In this document: piece by piece, positions 31,834-41,499 of the stretch
Layout of the letters: every line of letters starts with the position of its first letter
How positions within the stretch are numbered: position 1 is the stretch's first letter
Assembly (NCBI GenBank): GCA_019411365.1
Contig: DXQT01000013.1
Coordinates: forward strand, 8,195-66,911
Direction: 5' to 3'
Origin: Roseburia sp.
GTDB lineage: Bacteria; Bacillota_A; Clostridia; Lachnospirales; Lachnospiraceae
Length of the DNA: 58,717 nt
Notes under the pieces: model-generated
What the model saw: the letters and a program-made list of their open reading frames with translations, nothing else
Told to the model about the DNA's origin: nothing
Database searches by the model: none
Position numbers and translations under genes: made by a program

Positions 31834-33048
31834 TTAAAGCATTTTCTCAATGAATATCCCATAACCCCTGGTCGGATCATTGACGAGCACATGTGTAACG
31901 GCCCCGATCAGTTTCCCGTCCTGTATGATCGGACTGCCGCTCATTCCCTGTACGATCCCGCCTGTCAGCTCTAAAAGTTCAGGGTCTGTAACCCGGATCA
32001 GGATTCCTTTATTTTCCTCTTTTCCGCTGTAATCAACACTTTCCACCATCACTTCATATTTTTTACTCTCCCCGGAAACAGACGATACAATAAACGCACT
32101 TCCGGTCCTGATATCCTGTTTATAACGCACCTCATAACACTCCCCGGTTTCTAACCACTTTAAGTTTCCGCTTAAGACTCCATGAATCCCAAGACCGGTG
32201 TTTTGCATGATCGAACCTATTCTTGTACTGTCTCCGTATTGAATAATACCGGAAAGTTCTCCCGGAGTGCCTGACTTTCCTTTCTTTATGCCTACAATAT
32301 CTGTATGATAAAGATACCCTTCCGCCATACTCATGATCGTTCCGGTATCGCTGTCACTCACTGCATGTCCAAGTGCTGCATAGGTTCCATCTGCTTTGTA
32401 ATAAGTAAGTGTTCCTACTCCCGCAAGGTCGTCCCTCACCCAGACACCAAGCATATATTTTCCACTGACACTCTTTACCGGATCCAGGGAAACCTCAATA
32501 TATTCCTCGCCACGCATGATTCCAAGAATATCTTTTTCTCCTCCGGCCTCGTTCACTGCTGCAGCAAGGTCTTCTTTCTCGCTGACTGCCATCCCATTGA
32601 CACTGACAATATAATCTCCGCTTTTTACAAGATTTTCTGACGGCTTTACCTCCCGTCCATCTACCCTCTCCACTTCCCCATTCCCGATCACAAGTACTCC
32701 TTTTGTTTTCGCATAAATTCCAACCGGCATTCCACTGGCATAAACCGTTTCCGGTTCCACCAGCATAACCGTGATATCTTTAACGGGAAAAATTCCAAAT
32801 AATCTGCAATTTACACAATACGTAAGCGGTGAATCTTTTGTCAGATATTCAAATACCTCCGTACTGTCCTGCTTTAGCACAACACTGACCGGAACATCAA
32901 AATCATAAGATACCGTTTCTCCCGCTCTCACATATATCTCATCCGGCACAGCATTCTCAAACGATTTTACCGCAAAAATCAACGTAAAAAAGAATCCCAT
33001 ACAGGTAAGATTTTGTATAATTCTGTAATAAGCACTTATCTTTTTCAT
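31834..33048 (-). CDS. spoIVB: SpoIVB sporulation signalling serine peptidase
   Basis: 404 aa from the ATG at 33048 (CAGGAGAGAGAGA); a longer frame start at 33180 crosses a terminator. N-terminal signal anchor (NLTCMGFFFTLIFAV), PDZ domain (about 150-230, KSGDYIVSVNGMAVSEKEDL), then the S55 peptidase with His in AALGHAVSDSDTG, Ser in GIVQGMSGSPIIQDGKLIG and Asp in HVLVNDPTRGYGIF. In sporulation it is secreted from the forespore and triggers pro-sigma-K processing. It lies downstream of recN as in other clostridia. Confidence 0.93.
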   Translation of the reverse strand: MKKISAYYRIIQNLTCMGFFFTLIFAVKSFENAVPDEIYVRAGETVSYDFDVPVSVVLKQDSTEVFEYLTKDSPLTYCVNCRLFGIFPVKDITVMLVEPETVYASGMPVGIYAKTKGVLVIGNGEVERVDGREVKPSENLVKSGDYIVSVNGMAVSEKEDLAAAVNEAGGEKDILGIMRGEEYIEVSLDPVKSVSGKYMLGVWVRDDLAGVGTLTYYKADGTYAALGHAVSDSDTGTIMSMAEGYLYHTDIVGIKKGKSGTPGELSGIIQYGDSTRIGSIMQNTGLGIHGVLSGNLKWLETGECYEVRYKQDIRTGSAFIVSSVSGESKKYEVMVESVDYSGKEENKGILIRVTDPELLELTGGIVQGMSGSPIIQDGKLIGAVTHVLVNDPTRGYGIFIEKML

Positions 33049-33078
33049 TCTCTCTCTCCTGTTTTCCCCATCTTTCGC

Positions 33079-33118
33079 AAAAAAAGAAGATATCCTGTTT
33101 CGATATCCCCTTTTTATT
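33079..33118 (-). terminator. Terminator between recN and spoIVB
   Basis: On the minus strand, GGGGATATC and GATATCTTC form a stem (with two G-U pairs, extended by A/T) around GAAACAG, followed by TTTTTTT. It sits 84 nt after the recN stop and about 30 nt before the spoIVB start. Confidence 0.7.
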
Positions 33119-33201
33119 ATATGTGCTTTTTTCTTTTTCACGCTGTTATTTATCCAAACTGCCCTGCCACTTCCTGACACACCGGCCTTTTTTTGGAATT
33201 T

Positions 33202-34872
33202 TTATTTTTTCTTTTTTGCGGCAAGTTCTTTCATTTCCCGCGCACTTTCTCTTACCTTATCCGTGATTTCAACACCGCCAAGCATACGGGACAGTTCGTC
33301 CACGGTTTCTGCCGTATCAAGCCGTCTGATCTTTGAGACGGTTGCGCCGTTTGAGACAGCCTTCTCAATCAGATAATGTGCATCCGCCATCGCAGCGATC
33401 TGCGGCAGATGTGTGATACAGATGATCTGGTGTGTACGTCCTAAAAGATTCATTTTCTCGGAAACCATCTGTGCCGTGCGTCCGCTGATTCCACTGTCGA
33501 TCTCATCAAAGATCAGCGTCTCCACCTCGTCCTGATCGGCAAGCACTGTTTTTATCGCAAGCATAATTCTTGAAAGTTCTCCCCCGGATGCCACCTTTCC
33601 AAGCGGGCGTACCGGCTCTCCCGGATTCGTCGAGATCATAAACTCCGCATCGTCGTATCCGTTTGCTGTGTAGTTTGACAGCACGTCAAACCGCATTTCA
33701 AATACAACATCTAAAAAGTTCAGATCTTTCAATGCTTCCGTCACTGCAATAACCAGTTTTTCTGCATATTTTTTGCGGATATCGGACACTTTTTCACAGC
33801 TTTTCTGCAGTTTTTTCTCCGCGTTTTTTACTTTTTCTTTTAAATCAGCCAGATAAGTATCATAATCTTTTAACCGGAGCAGCCGTTCCTGTTTCGCTTC
33901 GCATGTACTTAATATTTCCTCAATAGAACTTCCATATTTTGACTTTAAGTGATTGATCTCATCCAGACGTTTTTCCAGATGGTAAAATGTCTCCTCGTCA
34001 AAATCTGTATCATCCAGATAATCTGCAATCTCCCGGTTAAAGTCACCTAGCAGATTGTCGATCTGCGTAAGCGTTTCTTCCATATCAGCAATTTTCTCAT
34101 CATACACTGATACGCCTGAAAGTTCCCTTAGCGCACGTCCGGTCAGCTCTGATGCCTGATCCATCCCTCCGGTATACTGATACGCCTGATTGAGTGCTTC
34201 CACAATTTTTTTCCCATTGATGAAACGCTTATACTGTGTCTCTAATTCCTCATCTTCTCCCACAGTAAGTCCGGCCTCTTCAATCTCACCGACTTCATAT
34301 TCCAAAAACGAAACTTCCCTTAAGCGTTCTTCCTCATCCACGTCCGCATCGTTTAACTCTGACACAAGTTTCTTATAGTCCTTATATGCCTCTGCAAGCT
34401 CCTTTTTCGGCTGCTCGATCTCTTCCTTTGCATAACTGTCAAGGATCTCTAAATGCTTTTTCTTCGACAAAAGTGACTGATGCTCATGTTGTCCGTGAAT
34501 GTCGATCAAAACCGAAGCAATTTCTTTTACTTTTGAAGCAGGCACACTCTCGCCATTGACCTTCGAGACACCGCGTCCACCCGTGATCCTGCGGCTTAAG
34601 ATGACCTCATCATCCTCAGTCTCCACATCAAGCTGCTTTAACACCTGTTTCTGCTTTTCGGTAACAGAAAAAATGAGTTCCACCAGCGCTGGTTTTTCCG
34701 GGTCACGCAGCATTTCTTTCTGAACCTTGCCTCCAAGTGCAAGATTGATTGATCCAATGATAATGGACTTTCCGGCACCGGTCTCACCGGACAGGATATT
34801 TAATCCCCCGGCAAAATCGACCTCCGACTCATCAATCAGTGCTAAATTTTTCACATGCAGATTTTGTAACAT
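33202..34872 (-). CDS. recN: DNA repair protein RecN
   Basis: 556 aa from the ATG at 34872 (GGAAGGAGATTCT). SMC-like: N-terminal LHVKNLALIDESEVDF and Walker A LSGETGAGKSIIIGSINLAL, a long central coiled coil (about 155-370), and the C-terminal ABC part with signature VASGGELSRIMLAIKTVLAD and Walker B TLIFDEIDSGISGRTAQMVS. It acts early in double-strand break repair. Downstream of argR in the conserved clostridial order. Confidence 0.95.
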   Translation of the reverse strand: MLQNLHVKNLALIDESEVDFAGGLNILSGETGAGKSIIIGSINLALGGKVQKEMLRDPEKPALVELIFSVTEKQKQVLKQLDVETEDDEVILSRRITGGRGVSKVNGESVPASKVKEIASVLIDIHGQHEHQSLLSKKKHLEILDSYAKEEIEQPKKELAEAYKDYKKLVSELNDADVDEEERLREVSFLEYEVGEIEEAGLTVGEDEELETQYKRFINGKKIVEALNQAYQYTGGMDQASELTGRALRELSGVSVYDEKIADMEETLTQIDNLLGDFNREIADYLDDTDFDEETFYHLEKRLDEINHLKSKYGSSIEEILSTCEAKQERLLRLKDYDTYLADLKEKVKNAEKKLQKSCEKVSDIRKKYAEKLVIAVTEALKDLNFLDVVFEMRFDVLSNYTANGYDDAEFMISTNPGEPVRPLGKVASGGELSRIMLAIKTVLADQDEVETLIFDEIDSGISGRTAQMVSEKMNLLGRTHQIICITHLPQIAAMADAHYLIEKAVSNGATVSKIRRLDTAETVDELSRMLGGVEITDKVRESAREMKELAAKKKK

Positions 34873-34939
34873 AGAATCTCCTTCCTGCGCATTCCCGCGC
34901 ATTCTCTCCCGGAAGTATCTCCTCTTTTCTGACAGTCTG

Positions 34940-35392
34940 TTATTCTTCTACAATTTTGCGCAGCCGTCCCATAACTTCAACAGTTTCCTGTACACTTCTG
35001 ACTGCACACATGATCGTATCATCCCCGGCAATACATCCCACAACTTCATGCAGGTGCATGGCATCAAGTGCCGCAGCCACCGCCATTGCCATTCCTGATA
35101 CCGTCTTGATAACAAGGATATTCTGTGCCATATCCATGGAAACAAATCCATCGCGGAACACTCTGGTATATTTTTCAGACAGATCTTCGCTTGCCTCCAT
35201 CAGTGCAACATATTTCTGCCTGCCCCCGTTGACTGCCACCTTTGTCAGCTTCAATTCCCGAATATCCCTCGAAACCGTTGCCTGCGTTACCTGATATCCT
35301 TCCCTCTCTAAATAATCCGATAATTCTTCCTGTGTTTCGATGTTATTCTTTTTTATCAGTTCAAGTATTTTTGCCTGTCTCTTTGTTTTCAT
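34940..35392 (-). CDS. argR: Arginine repressor ArgR/AhrC
   Basis: 150 aa. N-terminal winged-helix (KRQAKILELIKKNNIETQEE, YQVTQATVSRDIRELKLTKV) and C-terminal hexamerisation/arginine-binding domain with VKTVSGMAMAVAAAL-like text and VGCIAGDDTIMCAVRS, where the GDDT acidic pair contacts arginine. It regulates arginine biosynthesis and catabolism. Co-oriented between nadK and recN. Confidence 0.94.
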   Translation of the reverse strand: MKTKRQAKILELIKKNNIETQEELSDYLEREGYQVTQATVSRDIRELKLTKVAVNGGRQKYVALMEASEDLSEKYTRVFRDGFVSMDMAQNILVIKTVSGMAMAVAAALDAMHLHEVVGCIAGDDTIMCAVRSVQETVEVMGRLRKIVEE

Positions 35393-35423
35393 ACTTTCTC
35401 CTGTTCTAAAGATAAATCCACTA

Positions 35424-36284
35424 TTATGTATAAGCGCTCATCTTCCTGCGCAATATTTCAAGGAAACTTTCACTGCTCAATTTACAGATCTTTGCCGTAT
35501 CTTCCGCCCTGCGCACCACAAAACGATCGCCCACTTCCAAACGAACTTTGCTGTCTCCGTCAAAACTGACTTCCACCATCTCGTCTTTCTGGGAGCGACG
35601 CTTTCCAAGTTCTACGGTAACCTCCTCATCTGCACTGATCACGATACTTTTTGAGCTTAAGTTATGATCATTGATCGGCGTGATCAGCATCATCTGTGCC
35701 TTCGGGTCCACAATCGGACCTCCCGCCGACATATTATATCCTGTAGATCCGGTTGGTGTCGATATAATGATTCCATCTGCGCGGAACGTATTCAGATATT
35801 CACCATTGACATAGACGATCAGATTTACCACCGAAAGTGCCCCGGTTCTGTGAATTACCACATCATTAAGTGCGATATCCGCAGGCAGTATCTCACCACC
35901 CTTGATCCCGTATCCGCCAAGCATCATCCGCTCTTCGACCATGTAGTCGTCTTTCATGAGCTTGTCAACTGCTGCAAATACGTCTTTTTCCTCCAACTCA
36001 CACAGATATCCCAGTGTCCCTAAATTGACACCGATCAGCGGCAGTCTGCTCTTTACCAAAGCTGCTGCGGCACGGATCAACGTACCGTCTCCACCGAGCA
36101 CCAAAACTCCCTGTGTATTTTCAGGGATATCTTCCCTGTGCGGAGCCGCCTCACCCGGTGTCTCCCCATTGCTGAAAAAAGTGCTGCAGGAACCACCCTT
36201 TTTCTCAATGTATTCTTTAATGTGATTGGTCAGCCTCGCCTCAGAATCCTTATAATAGTTTGTGATAATCAGAAAATTTTTCAT
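35424..36284 (-). CDS. nadK: NAD kinase
   Basis: 286 aa. GGDGT motif in GVLVLGGDGTLIRAAAALVK, GVNLGTLGYLCELEEKD, the substrate loop IISTPTGSTGYNMSAGGPIV and VEVSFDGDSKV near the C-terminus: all NAD kinase hallmarks. It phosphorylates NAD to NADP with ATP or polyphosphate. Its ATG directly abuts the tlyA stop. Confidence 0.95.
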   Translation of the reverse strand: MKNFLIITNYYKDSEARLTNHIKEYIEKKGGSCSTFFSNGETPGEAAPHREDIPENTQGVLVLGGDGTLIRAAAALVKSRLPLIGVNLGTLGYLCELEEKDVFAAVDKLMKDDYMVEERMMLGGYGIKGGEILPADIALNDVVIHRTGALSVVNLIVYVNGEYLNTFRADGIIISTPTGSTGYNMSAGGPIVDPKAQMMLITPINDHNLSSKSIVISADEEVTVELGKRRSQKDEMVEVSFDGDSKVRLEVGDRFVVRRAEDTAKICKLSSESFLEILRRKMSAYT

Positions 36285-37097
36285 TTATTTGTCCAGTTCT
36301 CCATGTGCCGCATCTACCACTTTTTGTACATCGACAGATTCTTCCACGCCTGCCTGTTCTGCCTCTGCCTCTTTTTTCAGATGCACCAGATACTCAATAT
36401 TGCCCTCAGGTCCCTTGATCGGCGAATATTCCAGATGAAGCACAGAAAATCCGATTGAAAGTGCGAATGATATGACCTCATCAATTACTTCCTCATGTAC
36501 GGATTTATCGCGCACAACACCTTTTTTTCCTACTTTTTCTCTTCCCGCCTCAAACTGTGGCTTGATCAGGCACACCATTTCACCGCCATCTGCCAACAGT
36601 TCTCTTGCCGGGCCAAGCACCTTCGTCAATGAGATAAATGAAACGTCAACAGATGCAAAATCTAATACATCATCGATATCCTGTGGTGTCACATAACGGA
36701 TGTTCGTCTTTTCCATGCAGACCACCCGCGGATCCTGTCTTAGCTTCCATGCAAACTGACCGTATCCGACATCGACAGAATACACTTTTTTTGCGCCGTT
36801 TTGAAGCATGCAGTCTGTAAATCCCCCGGTCGACGCCCCGATATCCATACAGACTTTGTCATTTAATTCTATATCGAAATGTGTCATCGCTTTTTCAAGC
36901 TTCAATCCGCCTCTGCTTACATATTTCAGCGTATTTCCTTTTATCTCGATCTTTGCCTCTGTATCAAACATGGAACCTGCCTTGTCCTCGCGCTCATTTT
37001 CCACGAACACATTGCCTTCCATGATCATCGTCTTTGCTTTTTCCCTGGACGGTGCCAGTCCTCTGTTTACCAACAATAAATCCAATCTTTCTTTCAA
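36285..37097 (-). CDS. tlyA: TlyA-family rRNA 2'-O-methyltransferase / hemolysin-like protein
   Basis: 270 aa. N-terminal S4 RNA-binding domain (ERLDLLLVNRGLAPSREKAK, IEIKGNTLKYVSRGGLKLEK). FtsJ-like methyltransferase domain with SAM site MDIGASTGGFTDCMLQNGAK and catalytic-type Asp/Lys residues (VDVSFISLTKVL, CLIKPQFEAGREKVGKKGVV). Clostridial copies lie next to dxs and nadK as here. Substrate is inferred from the family (16S/23S cytidine 2'-OH). Confidence 0.9.
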   Translation of the reverse strand: MKERLDLLLVNRGLAPSREKAKTMIMEGNVFVENEREDKAGSMFDTEAKIEIKGNTLKYVSRGGLKLEKAMTHFDIELNDKVCMDIGASTGGFTDCMLQNGAKKVYSVDVGYGQFAWKLRQDPRVVCMEKTNIRYVTPQDIDDVLDFASVDVSFISLTKVLGPARELLADGGEMVCLIKPQFEAGREKVGKKGVVRDKSVHEEVIDEVISFALSIGFSVLHLEYSPIKGPEGNIEYLVHLKKEAEAEQAGVEESVDVQKVVDAAHGELDK

Positions 37098-37118
37098 TGA
37101 ATCTGTATCCTTTCTGCC

Positions 37119-38984
37119 TTATAATGGATGATAAACCTCTTTGATCCGTTTTAATATGGTATCCGAATCAATACCGACTTCGTGGTATAGAATATCCACA
37201 TTTCCATGCTCCACATACTCATCAGGGATTGCTATATTAAGTACATTCACATAGATTCCCTGTTCGTTATAAAAACGGGTGATATGCTCCCCGAAGCCAC
37301 CATTTATGACATTCTCTTCCATGGTAACGACCAGTGTATGTTTCGATGCAGCCTCCATTAACATCTGTGTGTCTAACGGCTTTGCAAAACGGGAATTGAT
37401 AAGACTTGCAGGAATGCCTTCTTCCCTTAATGCCGCATGCACTTTTTCAGCCGTCTTAACCATCGATCCTAACGCAACCAGTGCGATCTCTGATTCACGA
37501 TAGATCCATTCACTCTTGCCGACGGAAATCGGCTGCCTGTATTCTTTCAACCCGTCATACGCTTCCCCACGCGGATACCGCACTGCGATCGGTGTCGGAA
37601 AATCGACGGCATACTTGATCATATCGGAAAGTTCCCATTTATTTTTCGGTGCCATGATCGTCATGTTCGGAATCGCAGACAGATAGGATATATCGAAAAT
37701 ACCCTGGTGTGTCTCTCCGTCACTGCCGACAAGTCCTGCCCTGTCGATTGCAAAAACAACCGGCAGATTCTGAATACACACATCATGCAGGATCTGGTCA
37801 TATGCACGCTGCAGGAAAGATGAATATACCGCAAATATCGGTTTTAACCCTGCCGCCGCAAGTCCTGCCGCAAACGTAACTGCATGTTCCTCCGCAATTC
37901 CAACATCAAAGAAACGACCCGGGAACATATTATGAAAACGTTTGAGTCCCGTACCATCCGTCATAGCCGCTGTGATTGCTACCACTTTTTCATCACGGTC
38001 ACCAAGCTTGCGCATCACAGTTGAAAAAATATCCGTGTAGTTTGCTTTCACTCTCGGTTTGCTTGGCAATCCGGTCTCAATATCAAACGGCTCCGTACCA
38101 TGAAATCTTGCCGGATGGCGCTCGGCAGGCAGATATCCTGCACCTTTGTGTGTTAAAACATGTACCATGACCGGGCCTTCAATATTCGACGCTTCTTTCA
38201 GCAGTCTTAAGATTCCCTTCATATCACTGCCATCAACCGGTCCTAAATAAATGATGCCCATCTCTTCAAAAAGCATGCCCGGAATAAACAGCTGTTTGAT
38301 TCCACTCTTCGTCTTACGGATCCGCTCTACCATTTTATTGCCGTAAACCGGAATCTTGTTTAGCGAATTCATCACGCCCATTTTCAGATCCAGATAGGCA
38401 TCTGCCGTCCGAAAACCGGACAAATATGTCGAGAGTCCACCGACATTTTCAGAAATAGACATATTGTTATCATTCAGCACAATAATAAAATTAGATTTTA
38501 ACTGTGCCGCATTATTCAGAGCTTCAAATGCCATGCCGCCAGTCAGCGCACCGTCCCCGATCACAGATACGACCTTATAATCCTCGCCCGCGATCTCTCT
38601 GGCATGTGCATAGCCTAATCCGGCAGAAATCGAGGTGGAACTGTGTCCCGTATCAAAGCAGTCACAGTCGCTTTCTTTTCGTTTCGGGAAACCGCTCATC
38701 CCGCCATATTTGCGGAGTGTATCAAAGTTTTCTCTTCTTCCGGTTAACAGTTTATGTGTGTAGGACTGATGACCAACATCCCAGATCAGTTTGTCCTTTG
38801 GCAGATCCAAAAACAGATGAAGCGCCATGGTAAGCTCCACCACACCCAGATTTGACGCCAGGTGTCCACCGGTAACCGATATTTTCTGAATTAAAAATTC
38901 ACGGATCTCATCCGCTAATATCTCTAACTCTTCCTCTGAGAGTTCTTTGATATCATTTTCTTTTTTTATTTTTTCCAATATCAT
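37119..38984 (-). CDS. dxs: 1-deoxy-D-xylulose-5-phosphate synthase
   Basis: 621 aa, full length. Thiamine diphosphate motif VIGDGALTGGMAFEALNNAA, the histidine in LIWDVGHQSYTHKLLTGRRE, and transketolase-like VVFAIDRAGLVGSDGETHQG. It makes DXP from pyruvate and glyceraldehyde-3-phosphate, the first step of the MEP isoprenoid pathway, and feeds ispA upstream in the operon. The 180-bp gap to ispA holds the 58-bp repeat pair. Confidence 0.96.
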   Translation of the reverse strand: MILEKIKKENDIKELSEEELEILADEIREFLIQKISVTGGHLASNLGVVELTMALHLFLDLPKDKLIWDVGHQSYTHKLLTGRRENFDTLRKYGGMSGFPKRKESDCDCFDTGHSSTSISAGLGYAHAREIAGEDYKVVSVIGDGALTGGMAFEALNNAAQLKSNFIIVLNDNNMSISENVGGLSTYLSGFRTADAYLDLKMGVMNSLNKIPVYGNKMVERIRKTKSGIKQLFIPGMLFEEMGIIYLGPVDGSDMKGILRLLKEASNIEGPVMVHVLTHKGAGYLPAERHPARFHGTEPFDIETGLPSKPRVKANYTDIFSTVMRKLGDRDEKVVAITAAMTDGTGLKRFHNMFPGRFFDVGIAEEHAVTFAAGLAAAGLKPIFAVYSSFLQRAYDQILHDVCIQNLPVVFAIDRAGLVGSDGETHQGIFDISYLSAIPNMTIMAPKNKWELSDMIKYAVDFPTPIAVRYPRGEAYDGLKEYRQPISVGKSEWIYRESEIALVALGSMVKTAEKVHAALREEGIPASLINSRFAKPLDTQMLMEAASKHTLVVTMEENVINGGFGEHITRFYNEQGIYVNVLNIAIPDEYVEHGNVDILYHEVGIDSDTILKRIKEVYHPL

Positions 38985-39029
38985 ACTGACTTCCTCTGTT
39001 TCCCGGTTCTCTTTTTGTACCGATTTATT

Positions 39030-39166
39030 CAGGATATAATGAGCGCAAGAGAGTCAATATGCCTGCATAATTGACGAACGGCGAATTGGATCATGCGCTG
39101 TTTTTGCACAGGATATAATGAGCGCAAGAGAGTCAACATGCTCGCATGATTGACGAACGGCGAATT
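39030..39166. repeat. Two 58-bp repeats with covarying hairpin between ispA and dxs
   Basis: Copy 1 39030-39087, copy 2 39109-39166, separated by 21 bp. Common text begins CAGGATATAATGAGCGCAAG and ends TTGACGAACGGCGAATT. They differ at four positions. Two of these are paired partners in a stem: GTCAA-TATGC with GCATA-TTGAC in copy 1, GTCAA-CATGC with GCATG-TTGAC in copy 2. The other two lie in the loop. Copy 2 reaches the ispA stop codon. Looks like a structured intergenic repeat element. Confidence 0.8.
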
Positions 39167-40055
39167 ATTTTTCACGCGAAATCAGATAGCGCAATAATTC
39201 TGTCAGGAATTCATTTTTCACAACCAGTGTCTCCATCTGTGCGATCGCCTTTTCCGAAAGGTCTGCAACATCCTGTTTTGCCTTCTCGATTCCTTCATAC
39301 GTCACATAGGTGCTCTTGTGATTCTTCTCATCACTGCCGATCGGCTTTCCAAGCACTTCCATCGTACTTGTCACATCGAGGATATCATCCTGTATCTGGA
39401 ATGCAAGCCCGACTTTTGATGCCACCGCTTCCACGATCTTCTGTTCACTTCCGGTCGCCCCAGCAAGAACAGCTCCAATCATCATGGACGCCTCGATCAG
39501 CGCACTTGTCTTGAGACGATAGATAAAATCAAGTTTTTCTTTTGTCATATCACAGGTATTCTCAGACTCAACATCCACTGTCTGTCCGCCGACCATTCCA
39601 TAAATTCCCGCTTTTGCAGACAAAATACGGATTGCTTTTCCAATTCCCGGATTCTGTGGTTCGATATCCAGTGCCTTCGCCGCCGTCTCAAATGCATATG
39701 TCAAAAGAGCATCCCCGGCAAGGATCGCCATTGCCTCCCCATACACCACATGTGTTGTCTTTTTGCCACGGCGGTATTCATCATTGTCCATCGCCGGAAG
39801 ATCATCATGCACCAGTGAATATGTATGTATCATCTCGATTGCAGCCATAAACGGCTCGATTACTTTCGATTTTCCGCCAAACAGCCGGTAAGTCTCTAAC
39901 ATAAGAATCGGCCGTAATCTTTTTCCTCCTGCAAGAAAACTGTAATTCATTGCTTCGATCACAGTTTTCTGGTATCCCTTTTCCTCTGGCAGATAGGAAG
40001 TTATGATCTGTTCTGCCTCATCTGTATGTCTGCCTATTTCCACTTTGATATCCAT
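39165..40055 (-). CDS. ispA: Geranyl/farnesyl diphosphate synthase (polyprenyl synthetase)
   Basis: 296 aa. First Asp-rich motif YSLVHDDLPAMDNDEYRRGK and second FQIQDDILDVTSTMEVLGK, plus GGKRLRPILMLETYRLF. It condenses IPP and DMAPP into C10-C15 (possibly C20) prenyl diphosphates using the MEP pathway product. The residues before the first DD motif would set chain length but cannot be decided here. It follows xseB by 30 nt. Confidence 0.93.
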   Translation of the reverse strand: MDIKVEIGRHTDEAEQIITSYLPEEKGYQKTVIEAMNYSFLAGGKRLRPILMLETYRLFGGKSKVIEPFMAAIEMIHTYSLVHDDLPAMDNDEYRRGKKTTHVVYGEAMAILAGDALLTYAFETAAKALDIEPQNPGIGKAIRILSAKAGIYGMVGGQTVDVESENTCDMTKEKLDFIYRLKTSALIEASMMIGAVLAGATGSEQKIVEAVASKVGLAFQIQDDILDVTSTMEVLGKPIGSDEKNHKSTYVTYEGIEKAKQDVADLSEKAIAQMETLVVKNEFLTELLRYLISREK

Positions 40056-40085
40056 ATCTGCTCCTCCATATGCACCGTCTGCATC

Positions 40086-40304
40086 TTAAAAATCTTCCAG
40101 TTCTCCTTTGGCATTTAAAATCTGCATCTTTTTCTCTACGGTATCTAACATCACATTGCACTCTTTTAGTTTTTCCACACCGCTCTGATACAGCAAAAAT
40201 GACTGTTCCAGTGAAATCTCCGGCTGTTCCATCTGTTTTAAAATATCCTCAAGCTCTGCAAAATTATCTTCCAGTGCAGGCTTGTTTTTTGTTTCATCGC
40301 TCAT
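40086..40304 (-). CDS. xseB: Exonuclease VII small subunit
   Basis: 72 aa, typical XseB size: NFAELEDILKQMEQPEISLE then QSFLLYQSGVEKLKECNVML. It binds the large subunit to form exonuclease VII, which degrades single-stranded DNA. Overlaps xseA by 11 nt. Confidence 0.93.
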   Translation of the reverse strand: MSDETKNKPALEDNFAELEDILKQMEQPEISLEQSFLLYQSGVEKLKECNVMLDTVEKKMQILNAKGELEDF

Positions 40305-41499
40305 GCAAAACCTCCGTCACCTCTGCCTCTAACGCACCTTTTAACAGGCGGATTTTCACACGGTCACCCGCTTTCACACCCTCTGCATCTGTAAGTGTAT
40401 GCCCGTTTTCATCTGTCACATAAGAATATCCCTGTGCAAGTTTTTTTACCGGCGACACACCCTCTAATCTTTCCGAAAGCAGCGCCAGCTTATGCCTGCG
40501 CAGCTCAATCATATGCTCCATGCGGTTTCTTAGCTGTTCTTCCAGATCTGCCGCATATTTTCTTTTTTCGCGCAGCTGCCCCTCAGGGCTCAGATAGGAA
40601 AGTCTGTCCTTTGCATGTTCTAATTCTTTTCGCATCTGCTGGATGCGCTGCATATTCAATAAGAACATCCGCTCTTTGATCTCGCCAAGTCTTCCCTCCA
40701 CTGCCGCATAATCAAACACTGCAAGTTCTGCTGCTGCCGACGGCGTCGGTGCCCGCAGATCTGCCACAAAATCAGCGATCGTCCAGTCTGTTTCATGACC
40801 GACTGCTGAAATAACCGGAGTTTCACACTCAAAAATGGCTCGCGCTACCTCTTCCTCATTGAACGCCCACAGATCTTCAATCGAACCACCGCCCCTGCCG
40901 ACAATCATGACATCCACCCCAAGCGCATCTAACGCATGGATTCCATTTACAATACTCTCTACAGCACCATCCCCCTGCACTAAAGCAGGGTATAAAATCA
41001 GCTGCACAAACGGGTTACGTCTCGCAGAAATATTGCGGATATCCTGCACCGCAGCACCGGTCGGTGCTGTCACAACTCCGATCTTCATTGCATACGACGG
41101 GATCGGCTGTTTGTATTCTGCCGCAAACATTCCCATTTCTTCTAATTCCTGTTTCAGAGCTTCAAACTTCTGGTAAAGGTTTCCCGCACCGTCAAGTTCG
41201 ATTTCTCTTGCATAGATCTGATACTTTCCATCACGCTCGTATACTTCCACCGAACCCGTCACGACAACCTGGTCGCCTTCTTTCATCTGGAACTTCAGAC
41301 CTTTTCTGCTGCCCGCAAACATCACTGCGTTAAGCGTCCCGGCTGCATCCTTGATCGTAAAATAGATATGACCGGACGTATGATATTTGCAGTTAGACAC
41401 TTCTCCCTTTACACTGATCCGCTGTAACATAAAATCCTGGGCAAACATATTTTTGATATATGTATTGACCTGCCCTACGGAATATACGTTTTTCATCAT
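40294..41499 (-). CDS. xseA: Exonuclease VII large subunit
   Basis: 401 aa. N-terminal OB fold (VKGEVSNCKYHTSGHIYFTI), catalytic domain with GGGSIEDLWAFNEEEVARAI, VISAVGHETDWTIADFVADL and RAPTPSAAAELAV, then a coiled C-terminus. Its ATG overlaps the nusB stop by 4 nt; a second ATG follows three bases later. Confidence 0.95.
   Translation of the reverse strand: MMKNVYSVGQVNTYIKNMFAQDFMLQRISVKGEVSNCKYHTSGHIYFTIKDAAGTLNAVMFAGSRKGLKFQMKEGDQVVVTGSVEVYERDGKYQIYAREIELDGAGNLYQKFEALKQELEEMGMFAAEYKQPIPSYAMKIGVVTAPTGAAVQDIRNISARRNPFVQLILYPALVQGDGAVESIVNGIHALDALGVDVMIVGRGGGSIEDLWAFNEEEVARAIFECETPVISAVGHETDWTIADFVADLRAPTPSAAAELAVFDYAAVEGRLGEIKERMFLLNMQRIQQMRKELEHAKDRLSYLSPEGQLREKRKYAADLEEQLRNRMEHMIELRRHKLALLSERLEGVSPVKKLAQGYSYVTDENGHTLTDAEGVKAGDRVKIRLLKGALEAEVTEVLHER

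Noticed and set aside
39030..39166. Tandem promoters for dxs in the 58-bp repeats
   Set aside because: TTGACT and TATATC are present on the minus strand but only about 13-15 nt apart, too short; hairpin covariation explains the conservation better.
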